From: Microvelia longipes
Taxonomy: Eukaryota; Arthropoda; Insecta; Hemiptera; Veliidae
Assembly (NCBI GenBank): GCA_018340805.1
Contig: JACMZG010001914.1
Coordinates: forward strand, 3,301,969-3,365,968
Direction of reading: 5' to 3'
Length of the DNA stretch: 64,000 nt
Position numbers and translations under genes: made by a program. The number at the start of each line of letters is the position of its first letter. Position 1 is the stretch's first letter. Shown here in pieces: positions 35,665 to 50,100 of this stretch. Below the pieces are notes generated by a model, which saw only the letters and a list, made by a program, of their open reading frames with translations, had not been told where the DNA came from and did no database searches.

Positions 35665-37529
35665 GTAAGTTTTATGCTAATTGATTCTTGTGGCTGAGGA
35701 AATGTTGCGTGTCACAATCCTGTCTTAGGAAATGTTGCGTGTCACAATCCTGTCTGAGAAAATGTTGTGTGTCACAATCCTGTCTGAGGAAATGTTGTGT
35801 GTCACAATCCTATCTGAGGAAATGTTGCGTGTCACAATCCTGTCTAAGGAAATGTTGCGTGTCACAATCCACATGAGGAGCTAACTTGGATGAAATATTA
35901 GGACCAATAAATAAATATTAGTTATTTTCTTTATACAAAATATGTACAAACAATATTTTTGACTTTTACAAAATTTTTGTAAAAAAGGGATTAAAAAATA
36001 ATAATTGTACATAGGTCTATATAGTACATAAAAACAATTTACATAATATACAAAAAAAATAGTAATAACAAATAGCCAATATTGACCATACGTATAAACA
36101 AAATAGTAATGAGTTATGAGGTTTTGGTCATGATAAATAAAACAACATTTAAGCTTTCGATATAGTTATATTATTAAAAAAAATATTCATTAGTAAATTA
36201 AAAAAAAAATACATTAGTAAATAAACAATAATAAAAATTAATTAGAAATAAACAATAATAAAAAATTATTAGTAAATAAACAATAATAAAAAAATAATTA
36301 GTAAATAAACAATAATAAAAAAATTAATTAGTAAATAAACAATAATAAAAAAATTAATTAGTAAATATACAAAGAAATAAAAAAAAACAATTTACTTTAG
36401 TAACTATTCAAAATGAGAAAGAACAATTTACAAAACTATAACCAGTTAGTTATAGTTATAACTTTAACCAGTTAGTTATAGTTATAACTTTAACCAGTTA
36501 GTTATAGTTATAACTATAACTGAGAGAGGGAATCTCTGGACTCTAAAATAATTCTGTTGTTGGGGTTGCTAGCCAATAATGGTGCCAGTAATGAAGACTG
36601 CTCGAGAATGTGGAAACCATGCAATAATTACAAATTTTAATCTCATAATAAATGGAGAACAATGGGATTTAGAAAATGCCAAGCTAAAATTTCATGGTAA
36701 AAATAATGCATCATCAAGATCAGACATGGACTCATCATCAACAATATCATCTTCAGCAAGCAATAAAAATAAAACAAATAAAAAGACAAACAAAAATAAA
36801 ATTGCAAGAAAGAACAAGAATGTAAATACACCTACATCAAAATTAAACCTATCTAAATTACACAGTAAACCAAGTAATGAACAAAATAAGCTAACTGAAA
36901 ATTTTCAAAATACTTTATCCACCAGTAATCATAAACATAAAGATTCTAATTTTGAACAACCTCATGTTAGCAAAAGGAAAAAATATAAAAAAATGTATAC
37001 ATTCTAGAGAGTAAGCAAGATATTAAGAATTTAAAACAACTCAATGAAATATAAAAAAAATAACTAAAACAAATAAAATAAAAAACTTAATAATTGTGTC
37101 AAATTAATAAAAATATCAATCTAATTCAATAAAAAACACATTAGCGTCTTTTTATGATGAAAATTGGCTAAAAACAATCTTTTATGAACAAATGTATATA
37201 AATATTAATAAATAAAAACTAAAATAACAAAAAATATTTTAAATAAAATTTAAGATTCATCAACGATAACCTGTCTACAAGTCCTTACTGAGGATAACCA
37301 CAGCTTTTAACTGACTTGCATGTGAATTAGTATCAATGTAATTAACACGTTTGTAATTTTATAAGCAATAAATGGTGTATTATTATTATTATTATTATTA
37401 TGTTCTTAGACTCGATTTTCATCGGTGAACCTGAAAGCCGGGTTAAACCAAGGTATTTCAGGTTTTACCTTATTCGTTGTTGTCTTTGTCACTGTTTTAG
37501 TTATATAGTCGGGTTAAATATTAACCTTA

Positions 37530-37600
<71 letters not shown>

Positions 37601-40600
37601 ATTGTTTTTTATTATTATTGCTTTTATTTAAATTGTTTTTTATTATTATTTCTATTATTTAAATTGTTTTATTATTGTTGCTAGTATTTAAATTGTTTTT
37701 TTATTATTATTGTGTCTCAATAGGACCTTATAGTAAAACCTGACCAGCTAATAAAGAGGAGAGGGAAACTAGGACTTATCAAACACACGAACCTGGCTGG
37801 TGTCAAGCAATGGATCGCTGAGCGTATCAACAAAGACCAGCAGGTGAGTGACCTTATCTTTTTCACCACTCAAATAAAAAACATTGGTTGTTGTGTTGTT
37901 TAAAACAAACTCTTATATTAAAATTAAGAAGGTTGTATTTACCGCAAGTTGAAGAAGCAATCAAAGAATCAGCTACCGTCAATGCTTGCTGTTGGATATG
38001 AATATCCCTCAGCCCCTGGACGAGCCCTCCTGAGGGCTCGTCGTGCTCATTGAGACTATAAGTTAATCACTGATATAACTTTATTAGTTGAGAGCTCGAG
38101 TGTGAAGGTGTTATGCTGAAACCGGTCCAGGGATATTCATATCCAAGAGCAAGTATCGACGGTAGCTGATTCTTTGATTAAACTCTTATATTGTACGCAA
38201 GATGTGTTCTGAGGGCCTATGAGAGACAGCTCCTCTGCTGGGGAGGCCTCTGGATCCACTAAGGAACTTATATAAAGGGTTAGGAGTGTACCATACCTTA
38301 CTAATGTAATAAAACTTAATACATTAAGTACTGTAATAGTACTTAAGTACTTTTTATTGTACCTATAAAATTTGTTTATTATACTTAAAATTATACCTGT
38401 TTAATATAATTTAAATTTATATTATACCTATTGATATTTATTTATTATACTTTGAGTTGTTATCAAGTATTTTTTTGAAACAGTAATGCTTATTAGAGCA
38501 AAAATTGTGACAAAACGTAATGAGAATAAAAACAAAATGGTCTTCAGTCTAATTTCTTTGTTTTCAGTAATTTATCTGTATATATGCATCAGTGTTATTC
38601 TGGGATATTTAGGATTCTACAATCCACCATTGCCTACTTTCATTGTTGGCTCGACAATGTACATAGCTATCAAAAGATGACGTAACTTCATTACTATATG
38701 AACTGATGCGAGGATTTTATCCAACTAATATCTAGCACTACATTCTATAGGCTATTTCCATTTATATACGTACCATTGTTTAATAAAAGTGTGATATTTT
38801 CAGGTTGGAAAAGCAACTGGGAAATTAAGAAATTTTATCATAGAACCTTTCATCTCACACAAACCAGTAAGTATGTGTTTTCACTTCATTTTATTACTAC
38901 AGCAAGTAGTGCTGCTGTCAATAGATTTGTTTCCTTAAATCACTGTAACTCTGTCTAATAATTTTGGGTGTATGGATTGCGGGAGATTTAATTGGTCCAC
39001 CAATAATTTGTGGCAGAATGCTCTGCTACCAACTTGGCGAAAATATGATTGCCTATTTTAAAGTAATGTCATGGAGGTTATAACTTTCCTGACTGTATAA
39101 CCATCCACTGGTGAACCTTGGTATTACTAAGACTACGAGAGTACAGGAATGCTTTTCTATGTCATAAGATTTATTAGCCATTTGGCCATAGGAATTACAA
39201 GACCATAGAGTAGAATAAGAAAACCACAAGTCTGATGATTTAATCCAGATTTAGACAATATGCTGACTCATCAAAATTATAAAATAAGCTGCCTCTGCAA
39301 AATTATAAAATATGCTGACTCAGCAAAGTTATGAAATAAGCTGCCACTGCAAAATTATAAGATATGCTGACTCAGCAAAATTATAAAATATGCTGCCTCT
39401 GCAAAATTATAAAATATGCTGACTCAGCAAAGTTATGAAATAAGCTGCCACTGCAAAATTATAAGATATGCTGACTCAGCAAAATTATAAAATAAGCTGC
39501 CTCTGCAAATTATAAAATACTCAGCAAAATTATAAAATAAGTGCCTCTGCAAAATTAAAAATATGCTGACTCAGCAAAATTATAAAATAAGCTGCCTCTG
39601 CAAAATTATAAAATATGCTGCTCAGCAAAATTATAAAATAAGCTGCCTCTGCAAAATTATAAAATATGCTGCTCTGCAAATTATAAAATGATTACTAATA
39701 TTTTATCTATTTTAAGCATATTGGAATACAATTTTTTAATGAATTTTGATGAACACAACGAAGTAAATTGTCTTTTTGGCTGTAAATATATTGTTATTAT
39801 TTTATTTCGTTTGGTTTGGTTGGCAGGAGGAAGAGATGTATGTGTGTGTGTACTCGGATCGGTATGCAGATACAATATTGTTCCACCACGAGGGAGGGGT
39901 GGATGTAGGGGATGTGGATGCAAAGGCTGTCAAATTGGAGGTTCCTGTTGGGGAGTCTGTCACACAGGAACAGATCAACAAACATCTCCTGGCAAAGATA
40001 CCTGCCGATAAACAGAAGTGAGTCTACCAGTTATATAAACTTTTTAGCAAAGAACCCTGCTCTTATTAATATATAATCAGTGGCTGTGAAAATCTGTTCA
40101 TTCACAAGATGAAATAATAACTCACATAATCTCTTTTTTATTGCATTTGATAATTTAAACTGGTTATAAAAAGTATTTAAATTAAATGATAAGCTGATTT
40201 TCACCATCATTGTGTTTTTAGTTTATTTATTTCTATTACCCTTTATAGTAATTAATAACTCTCTAAAATCTAAATTTGTTTTGAAACATTTTGTTTAAAT
40301 TGGTTGTTACGAGTGTTTAAAATAACTCATAAGATGAGATAGTTCTCAACATGTCTGTCTTTGTTTATTGTTTTGAAGGGTTAATTTGCGGACAACAAAA
40401 TGTTTGTGTTACCTTATTATAGTATGCAACACGGTTAAAATCAGTTGACATCATGAGAAAATTGTGTCGAGGAACCAATGAGGTTTACCTGATATGAAAT
40501 TGTGGGCATGGTTTACCATCTAGGACTAACCTCATTGGCTCCTTCGCATTATTTTCCCAATCTGTCAACTAATTTTTATCATGTGGCATACTATAATTAT

Positions 40601-41144
40601 TTAATAATAGTTTTTTTTTTATATTTTTAAATAAATGTAACAAGGTTATTGGAATCTACCAACTTCATAAACAAACAAATCTAAGCCTGCTGTGATTAGA
40701 GCCTGATTCTATATTTAAAATCCCAGAATAATCCTAATATTTATTTATGATATATTGATAATATTAATTTTTTATTCATTTATCACTAATTAACTAATAA
40801 TTAATAAAGAATATAAGAACTTTGATCATCTCCAATACTAATCCTATGATGAAACAAAACTTAATCACCCTTTCATTTTCCCAACAATGGTATTGCCAAC
40901 CTTACAAATATTTCTTTGAATCAGGAATTGTGTGGTGTGGTGTTGTACTATATAACCATATCTCTGTGAAAACCCGGGAGATGCCATATAATGAGTTCTG
41001 TGCGAAGGTAAAAGGTGTATTGTTGGAAAACCCTTGTTACCATATCCATGAATTCTTTAAAATAACTAATTTATAATTGGATCTTAATAATTTGGCTCTG
41101 ACTTTGTAAATGTTCCTTGTAGAATCTCTTTACAATAAACTCTC

Positions 41145-41178
<34 letters not shown>

Positions 41179-44100
41179 GTTGTTTATGTATGACACTGTT
41201 GTTTCTAGACGAGTGTCATCGTTCATATTCGAGTTGTATCGAGTATACAGAGACCTGTACTTCACATACCTCGAGATCAACCCGCTGGTGGTTACAAGTG
41301 ATAATATCTATGTTTTGGATCTGGCCGCTAAGTTAGATGCTACTGCTGACTTCATATGTAGACAGGCGTGGGGTGAGATCGAATATCCCCCTCCCTTTGG
41401 AAGGGATGCCTTTCCCGAGGAAGCTTACATAGCAGATTTGGACGCAAAAAGTGGAGCTTCATTAAAGGTTAGACATTGTCCTAGAGCTTAACTTCATTTC
41501 TTCATCTGAATTTTGAGCAATTTTCTTATAATTATTCATAACTTGAGTGTAGAGAAACAAATGCATAATTATATTTGTAATTAAATGTTTTAAAAAATAA
41601 ATAAATAATTATATTGCTGAAACAATATAATTATTTATTATGCAAATTTGTATCCATCACTAAATAAAGAAATACTACCTTTAACCAAAAGTAAGCATTT
41701 GACACTAATAAACTATTAATAATAAATATCTAATTATAATTATAATATCCAATTACTTATAATTAAGTTTTTCTATGGATTAATTTCACAACTTTAATAA
41801 TAAATTGAATCAAAATATTCTTCATTGCAAAAGAATTCAAAAGATTCAATATTATGTGTTATTTAATGTAATAGGAAGTATTATTATTGCTTAATTTCAA
41901 CTTGCTCACAAACTTGAGCTTATATAAGGCAAGTAAATCTACGATAATGTGTTACTTTTGTTGTATTAAGTTTGAAGTGAATTTATAATAATTAAGCTGA
42001 TGCATTTTGACGTGCATGTGTGGCCTTGGATCTCTTAATGCAACTTCTTGTATACTTATCATTCCGTCATCTCTGTTAATTTTTAACTAGAATTATAACA
42101 CAATAACTATTTGGGATCTCATTGAGCTAACCTAACCTCTAAAATAGATCCCTGCCAGTTTCCGGGGATTGATGCTTTTAACTAAATGAAAGAAATATCA
42201 AGGCATAGCAACAGTCAACCTATAGATCGATAGATGGTATTGATGCTTTCAACTAAATGAAAGAAATATCAAGGCATAGCAACAGTCAACCTATACAGGT
42301 CATTGTGAAGCCTGATTCAATCAGAACAGGAGACAGTGAATAGAACTGTCTCTGTTCCCACATTAAATCTGGCCAATCCACAAAAGCTTCAGAGGGTTAA
42401 AGATCTTTAATGAGGCCTTAACTCTCGCCTTTACAGGTAACCTGCCGCTCTGCTACAAAGTCAAATACTAAAAACAGCTTAAGTTCTGTACTTGAATAAT
42501 CATACAAGAAATACTTTAAAAAAGTTAAAGAAGCTTTTACATCTTCAAAGTTCATATCAACATTGAACTTGAAACATCCTGCCGTTGAGTTGACTGACAG
42601 TCTTTCTCCGCCTGAGGCTGTTAAGAAATTATAATACAGATGACTTTTTTGTTTTCAGCTTACCATTCTGAATAAGTCAGGTCGTATTTGGACCATGGTG
42701 GCAGGGGGTGGAGCCTCGGTCATTTACGCTGACACCATCTGTGATATGGGTGGTTCATCTGAGTTAGCCAATTATGGTGAATACAGCGGTGCACCATCGG
42801 AACAACAAACTTACGAGTATGCCAAGACTATTCTCTCTCTTATGACCAAAGAAAAACACCCCCTGGGAAAGGTAAACACTTTTTAATAATATTTTGAACT
42901 GTCAAACTTTTGTCTTCAAGTTAGATATCTGGCTGCTTTGATTTTTTGTTTTCATACATAATTATTATTTTCAATTTGTTCAAACATAATATTTTTCTTT
43001 TTGTAGGTTCTAATCATCGGAGGAGGTATTGCGAATTTCACCAACGTAGCAGCCACATTCAAAGGAATTGTAACGGCTTTGACTGAATTTCAATCTAAAC
43101 TACTGGAACACAACATATCAATATATGTAAGGAGGGCTGGACCCAACTATCAGGAAGGACTGAGGATTATAAGGGATGTTGGTAAAACTCTGGGCATCCC
43201 TATGTTTGTGTTCGGACCCGAGACCCACATGACAGCTATTGTCGGCATGGCTGTCGGCAAGAAGGAGATCCCTAGGGAGGCGGAAGCAGAGTTTGCAACG
43301 GCCAACTTTCTCCTACCAGGGGGACAGAACCAGAACCAGCGACCTGCCTCCCCTTTTAGACACCCGGATGAAGTTCATCCAACCCCTCAAGTAGACGGCA
43401 AGGACTACAAACCCCTCTTCTCTCCCGAGAGTAAAGCCATTATATGGGGCATGCAGAACCGAGCTGTACAGAGTATGCTCGACTTTGACTTTGTCTGTCG
43501 TCGGGAGGAACCTTCAGTTAGCTGCTTGGTTTACCCCTTTGTGGGAGATCACAAATTAAAATTTTACTGGGGACACAAAGAAATACTGATCCCTGTCTAT
43601 AAGAGGATGGAGGACGCCATGGCTAAGCACCCTGAAGCTGATGTTATGATCAACTTTGCTTCCTTGCGATCGGCTTATGACTCGACTATTGAGACTCTGC
43701 AATTCCCACAGATCAGAGTCATCGCCATTATCGCTGAAGGAATTCCTGAAAATATGACAAGGAAATTAATTCTAATGGCTCGAGATAAAGGAGTTTCCAT
43801 CATAGGTCCAGCCACCGTCGGAGGTATTAAACCGGGCTGTCTTAAAATAGGCAATACAGGCGGTATGATGGATAATATCCTCCATTCCAAACTATACCGC
43901 CCTGGCTCTGTTGCATATGTGTCTCGTTCGGGTGGAATGTCTAATGAACTGAACAACATCATATCGAAAGCAACTGATGGTGTGTATGAAGGAGTCGCTA
44001 TCGGGGGAGACAGGTATCCGGGCACGACATTCATGGACCACATCATGCGATACCAAGCCGACCCCGATGTCAAGATGATTGTCTTGCTGGGGGAGGTTGG

Positions 44101-47100
44101 AGGGGTCGAAGAATACCAGGTCTGTGAAGCCTTGAAATCCAAAAAAATCAACAAAGCTCTGGTGGCTTGGTGCATTGGCACCTGCGCAGGTAATTAGTGT
44201 TTCTTCTTTATATTTATTTTAATGAACCAACTGTCATGTGGGGTTATAACAAGTTAAATAGAAACAACTTAACAGGAAAAGTATGGAACAAGTTTATAAG
44301 AAGAAATAAGAGAGTAAATGACCTGAAATTACTCATACACTGTCTGCTAATGATTCAACAATTTGACGTATGGCTTCACCCACCTCTTGATTTGGTAGAA
44401 CAACAACTTAATTTTTGATATAAAATCACTAAAATTGTCTTGTTTGAAGAATTTTATAATCTTGATTGTTATTCTTTAAACTTTTTCTTAAAGTTTTATA
44501 ATACTACACACTGTTATAATCAGTTAACAACGGGATATGATTTGAAATTGTGGGGGTTGACTTACCTCATTGTCTCCTTAGCATTATTCTCCCACCCTTT
44601 CAACTGGTTATAACCATATATAATATGGTTCTACTTTCAAGTAGAACTTCTGAAAGTATTATTTGATTTAAGAAATAATTTTTCTATTTTTTTTCTACTT
44701 GACTTTTTTGTGCTTTTCCAAAAGAAACATGAACAATTTTGTTTTGGTTCTGCTAAGCCAGTTGGATAATCAATGAGCCTAATAAGTAAATAATTTAATT
44801 TGTTGTTGTTAAAGTTCTAATTTTAATCAGTTCATTTCCTGCCAACAATCAATGAGACAGGGAATTCCATTGGTGGATGCTGATCTTTCCAAGGCACCAT
44901 AGCTAATTTTCATTTGATAATTATGCTTATGAGCTTGATTGGATGACATGAGTAGAAAAGGGAAGTGAGGGAATCGATTCCCTGCTTGGCCTACTGATTC
45001 CAAACATACATATCTTAACAAAGTTAATATATATTGTATGATTTGGCTACCTGTCAACTTAACAGAACCAAAACTATGACTTTACTGAATGTTGTTTGAT
45101 TATGTTGCAGCCATGTTCACAAGTGAAGTACAGTTTGGTCACGCTGGTTCGTGTGCTAATTCTGAGAGAGAGACAGCTGTGTACAAGAACAAGGCCCTGT
45201 CCGAGGCTGGAGCTCATGTGCCTCAATCCTTTGACAACCTGGGAGAGGTAAGACACTTACATACTTGTTTTACTCTGACCTTACAGTGCTGCTTTCAAAC
45301 CATTGCTTACTCTGTATTTAATGATGCGTTACCGTTAATGAATTAAACAATCGTGCATTTTTACAATCTGTGTATAATGAAATAGATAGCTAGCTTTCGA
45401 TCTTAAGGATCATCATCAGTGCCTCCCAGCAACAAACTAAAGAAATAAGTTAAAATAATAATAATTATAATACAAAATAATAAAAACATAAAAAGTATAA
45501 GAAGATGCATAGATGAGATGAGCCTAAATTATTTTTTCTTTCCCATATCCTGGCCTCCGTAAGCTTTTCCACAGAATCACCCATACCATCACTTCTTTCA
45601 TTAAACATTTTTTTTTCAATTTTTTTCTTGAAAATTTTGAAGAATCTTAAGGTTTTCAAGGACCGTCATCTGACTGACTGCCATTACCAATAGTGGTGGA
45701 GTCCAACTTGATATTCTAAGTAGGAATGTTTTATTTCACTTATATTTTGTTAAAATCTACTTGGAGGCTTTCCATGCTGAAAAAGTTTGGTTGAAAAAGC
45801 TTGACCAGTGTGGCTATCATTATCGCCGTTGGAGGTATTTATTTATTTTGTTGCTTTGGTTACAGGTAATCCACAAGGTGTATCAAGACTTGGTGAAGAA
45901 AGGTTTGGTGGTACCCAGGCCGGAAGTGCCTCCCCCCACTGTTCCCATGGACTACTCCTGGGCTCGGGTAATGCTTTCAATATATTCTTACTGAAGTTGA
46001 CTTTGTGTGGGATTGAAATTGTCTATTTGTAGTTAAAATGACAAAGTAGTCGTGACATCAGCCACACTGATGTCGTGTTGAATGTCTTGGATGGTACCAA
46101 TCCATTCGGGTTGGCAAATATTGTCAACCTTTGAACAAGATTTGGTTGTTGGCATTCCAAATTAGTAATTTGATTACTAACTCGAAAATAAGTACAAAAA
46201 TAGGGAATAGATGATCATATAAAAGAAGCTGGATTTTTGAGAGAGATATAGAGTACGTTACCAAATTTATTTAACAACAATTTTTGTAGCAAAGACAGGA
46301 TGGAAGTGAGGATAATTTGATTATAGATGTCATCTTACTGGTAGTTCCTTAAGTAGCTAGATGAGTGCAGCACAATATGCTACACAATATGCACAATATG
46401 CACGTGCTAAGTGGTGAGTTATAGTGACCAAATTTTCGACAACTATTGCAACTAATTGTTGTGTGTGCAGGAGTTAGGGCTGATCAGGAAGCCTTCTTCC
46501 TTTATGACTAGTATATGTGATGAGAGGGGACAGGAGCTTCTCTATGCTGGCATGCCCATCAGTGATGTGAGTATAGTTTCCTTTAAATTTAGGACTGAAC
46601 TATCAAAGTAACTATAAACCAAGTAGGGGAAACACGTGTGATTTTTATATAGGCACAACCATATAAGTTTGTACAGTCAAGTATTACAGTTCATCCTTTC
46701 TTTAATTAAATTATAATAACAATTCTTAGGATTTAAAAAGTTTCTTTTTGTGGACTTATAAAAAATATATAAATAAAAAACAGATTAATTACACAAAAGT
46801 CCTATATTTTTAATATATAATAATAACTAAGCTTTCGACTAAAAATTAGTCATCATCAGAGTTTAACTAATATAAATGAAGTAGTTAGTAAAATTGTATT
46901 TTCATTTTATATTTTATATTTGTTAAACTCTGATGATGACTAATTTTTAGTCGAAAGCTTAGTTATTATTATATATTAAAAAATAAAAGGACTTTTGTGT
47001 AACTAATCTGTTTTAATTCATAAATTCTTAGGATGTTAAAGTAGGAGCTCTTTTACATTGTTTATGTATAATAGTTAAGTAAATTGCGTAACTAATTCCA

Positions 47101-50100
47101 TAATTTTGAGGAAAATGTATTATTTTATGTAATTTACTCTCTTTATAAATTTTAAATAACAATATTTGTTGAGAAAAATCATTTTTAATTAGAATGCTGT
47201 TTAATATGCTTATGTAATATTTAATATGTAAACTCACTTTATGTTACCAGTGTTGCCAAGAAAATTAAAAATGAAAGAAGTGTAAATCCTTGAAAGCATA
47301 TGCACTGTTTAATAGTGTTTGTAATAATAAAGCAGCACTGTTAATAATAAAGTTTGTCTTTCCATCATCTGTGGAAAGACAAACTTTATTTATTTATAAG
47401 CTTACTCAACATCTCAGTATTTATCGGATATGCACTGTTATTCCAGTGTTATTCATGTACTCCTGTTATTGTTTATTTTTGTGCCAGGTATCAGCTCGTT
47501 ACCATGTTTGATTTTTTTATAGGGTTAATATAAGAGTTTTCCTGCTTGGTTTATATATTACTTTACTCTGTATGGTGCACTAAGTCTAAGTTAGGGTGCA
47601 CTAAGTCTAAGTTAGGGTCACTAACTAGTCTAAGTTAGGGTGCACTAAGTCTAAGTTAGGTGCACTAAGTCTAAGTTAGGGTGCACTAAGTCTAAGTTAG
47701 GGTGCACTAAGTCTAAGTTAGGGTGCACTAAGGTCTAAGTTAGGGTGCACTAAGTCTAAGTTAGAGTGCACTAAGTCTAAGTTAGAGTGCACTAAGTCTA
47801 AGTTAGGTGCTAACTAAGTGCACTAAGTCTATTAGGGTGCACTAAGTGGTCCCTAAGTCTAAGAGGGTGCACTAAGTCTAAGTTAGGGTGCACTAAGTCT
47901 AAGTTAGAGTGCACTAAGTCTAAGTTAGAGTGCACTAAGTCTAAGTTAGGTGCACTAAGTCTAAGTTAGGGTGCACTAAGTCTAAGTTAGGGTGCACTAA
48001 GTCTAAGTTAGGGTGCACTAAGTCTAAGGTCTAAGTCTAAGTTAGGGTGCACTAAGTCTAAGTAAGGGTGCACTCCATACATTACGATGTCTGCAAACTG
48101 GAAAATTTTTCTTTAAAATGCTTGCTTCATTGCTGAACAAGTCCATTTCTTGCTTCAGGTTTCATTTATGCGCATTTTTTCATTTGCTTCACAGTTTAAG
48201 CAGTATTACCTCTTGTTTGTCAATTTTCCTTGATTTTTCAAAGCAATTGAGCATATTTATTTAAATTAATTTAATGTGCCATCTGTTAAAACTACTAAGG
48301 CGGTGGAACATTGTCCAAAGCCAGTAAAATTACAGAGCTCAAGCAGAGCTAATTAAAAATATAATAAATATCATACAGTGTTTTTTCAATAAATATGTTT
48401 AATGTAGTTTCTCAAGTCCTTATCCTTGAAGACCATATATGAGGATTATAAGTATAAACATATTTATACTATATATTATTTATATTATATAGAGGCTTAT
48501 TTATTATATTTTACTTATATAAATGGTAATCCATTTGTTCCTTATTATTATCCATAATACGATATATTATTTATATTATACAGGGTGGAACAATTCACTT
48601 AAACCAACATTAAACCATTAAATCATGGTGAACACATGGTCCTAGACTAACGAAAATGGTGTCTACCCCTAGTAAGTCGACCACCCTGAGTTCAAATTAA
48701 CCAAAAATGTTTTGGTAATTATTACCCAAATGTGGTAATTTAGTTAGCACTTTTTGTTTTTTATTGGTAACTTTAAAAAGTCAAATTAGATTATACCATG
48801 ATATAGACAAATTAAAAAACTACATTATATTCTAAGAAATTTGATACCAATATCTTAAAATTTAGGTATTTTTTTACCGAGCTATCGATCGGCATACAAG
48901 CAAATAACCCTATCATTGTGATAGTACTATCACAATGTTACCGATAGCTCGGTAAAAAATTACCGGAATTTTGTGATATTCGTATCAAATTTCTCAGGAT
49001 ATAATGTTGTTTTTAAATTAGTCTATATCATGGTATGGTCCAATTTGACTTTTTGAAGTTACCAATAAAAAACGAAAAGTGCTAACTAAATTACCACATT
49101 TGGGTAATAATTACAAAACAAATTTTTGGTTAATTTGAACTCAGGGTGGTTGACTTACTAGGGGTAGAGACCGTTTTTGTTAGTCTAGGACCATGCTTTA
49201 ACCATTTTTTTTAGGTTGGCGCATTTTGTTGTTCCAAAAATGCTGGTAAATTTATGTCTGTATGTCGATCAATAGCTTGGTGAAAATTACCGGAATTTTA
49301 AAGTATTGGTATCAAATTTCTCAGAATATAATGTAGTTTCTAAATTAGTCTAAATCATGGTATGATCCAATTTGACTTTTTAAAGTTACCAATAAAAAAC
49401 GAAAAGTGCTAACTAAATTACCACATTTGGGTAATAATTACAAAACAAATTTTTGGTTAATTTGAACTCAGGGTGGTTGACTTACTAGGAGTAGAGACCA
49501 TTTTCGTTAGTCTAGGACCATGTGTTCACCATGATTTTAATGGTTTAATGTTGGTTTAAGTGAATTGTTCCACCCTGTATAGAGGCTTATTTATTATATT
49601 TTAGGAAGAATGGTAATCCATTTGGGGGGATCCTTGTACTGTCTGAAATATTTGTAGTTTGACCAAAACATCTTAGTGGCTGGCTTAATAACTAGTCACT
49701 GTCACCTACGCAAACATGAATAACATAGGAAAATACTTAGAAGATCCTGTCTGCAGACTTGGTGGACTATCCTCTGAATCAGCTACACTCATCATATTTG
49801 AATGTGAAGCCCTTGCATATAAGAGACTTATGTTATTTGGGAAAGCTATCTTAAACAGAGTTGACAACCCTGATGAGGACTAAGGGACAAAAATCCTAGA
49901 ACTAATTAAGGGAAAAGATCTTCTGTAAAAAATAATCACAAGGGTATTTCTACAAAAGACTTTAAGTCCCAGTGCATGGCTTTTATACCTACCCTCAAAA
50001 TCTAATAATAATAAAACGTATTAAAAGGTTGAAGATTTAGATCTTCAACCTTTAAAACTCTCCTAGGTTTTAGGAGAGTTATTATATGATGTCATTAACT

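Noticed and set aside
35688..35876. Repetitive 62-codon frame with [10 protein letters not shown] units
   Set aside because: It is the 30-bp minisatellite read in frame.
43675..44181. 168-codon frame opposite ACLY exon 7
   Set aside because: It is the antisense shadow of a conserved coding exon.
47346..47390. Candidate microRNA precursor
   Set aside because: A 19-bp perfect stem with a 7-base loop is too short and too perfect for a normal pre-miRNA.
47574..48074. Regularly spaced repeats resembling a CRISPR array
   Set aside because: Units are contiguous 22-mers with no unique spacers, in an intron of a eukaryotic gene.
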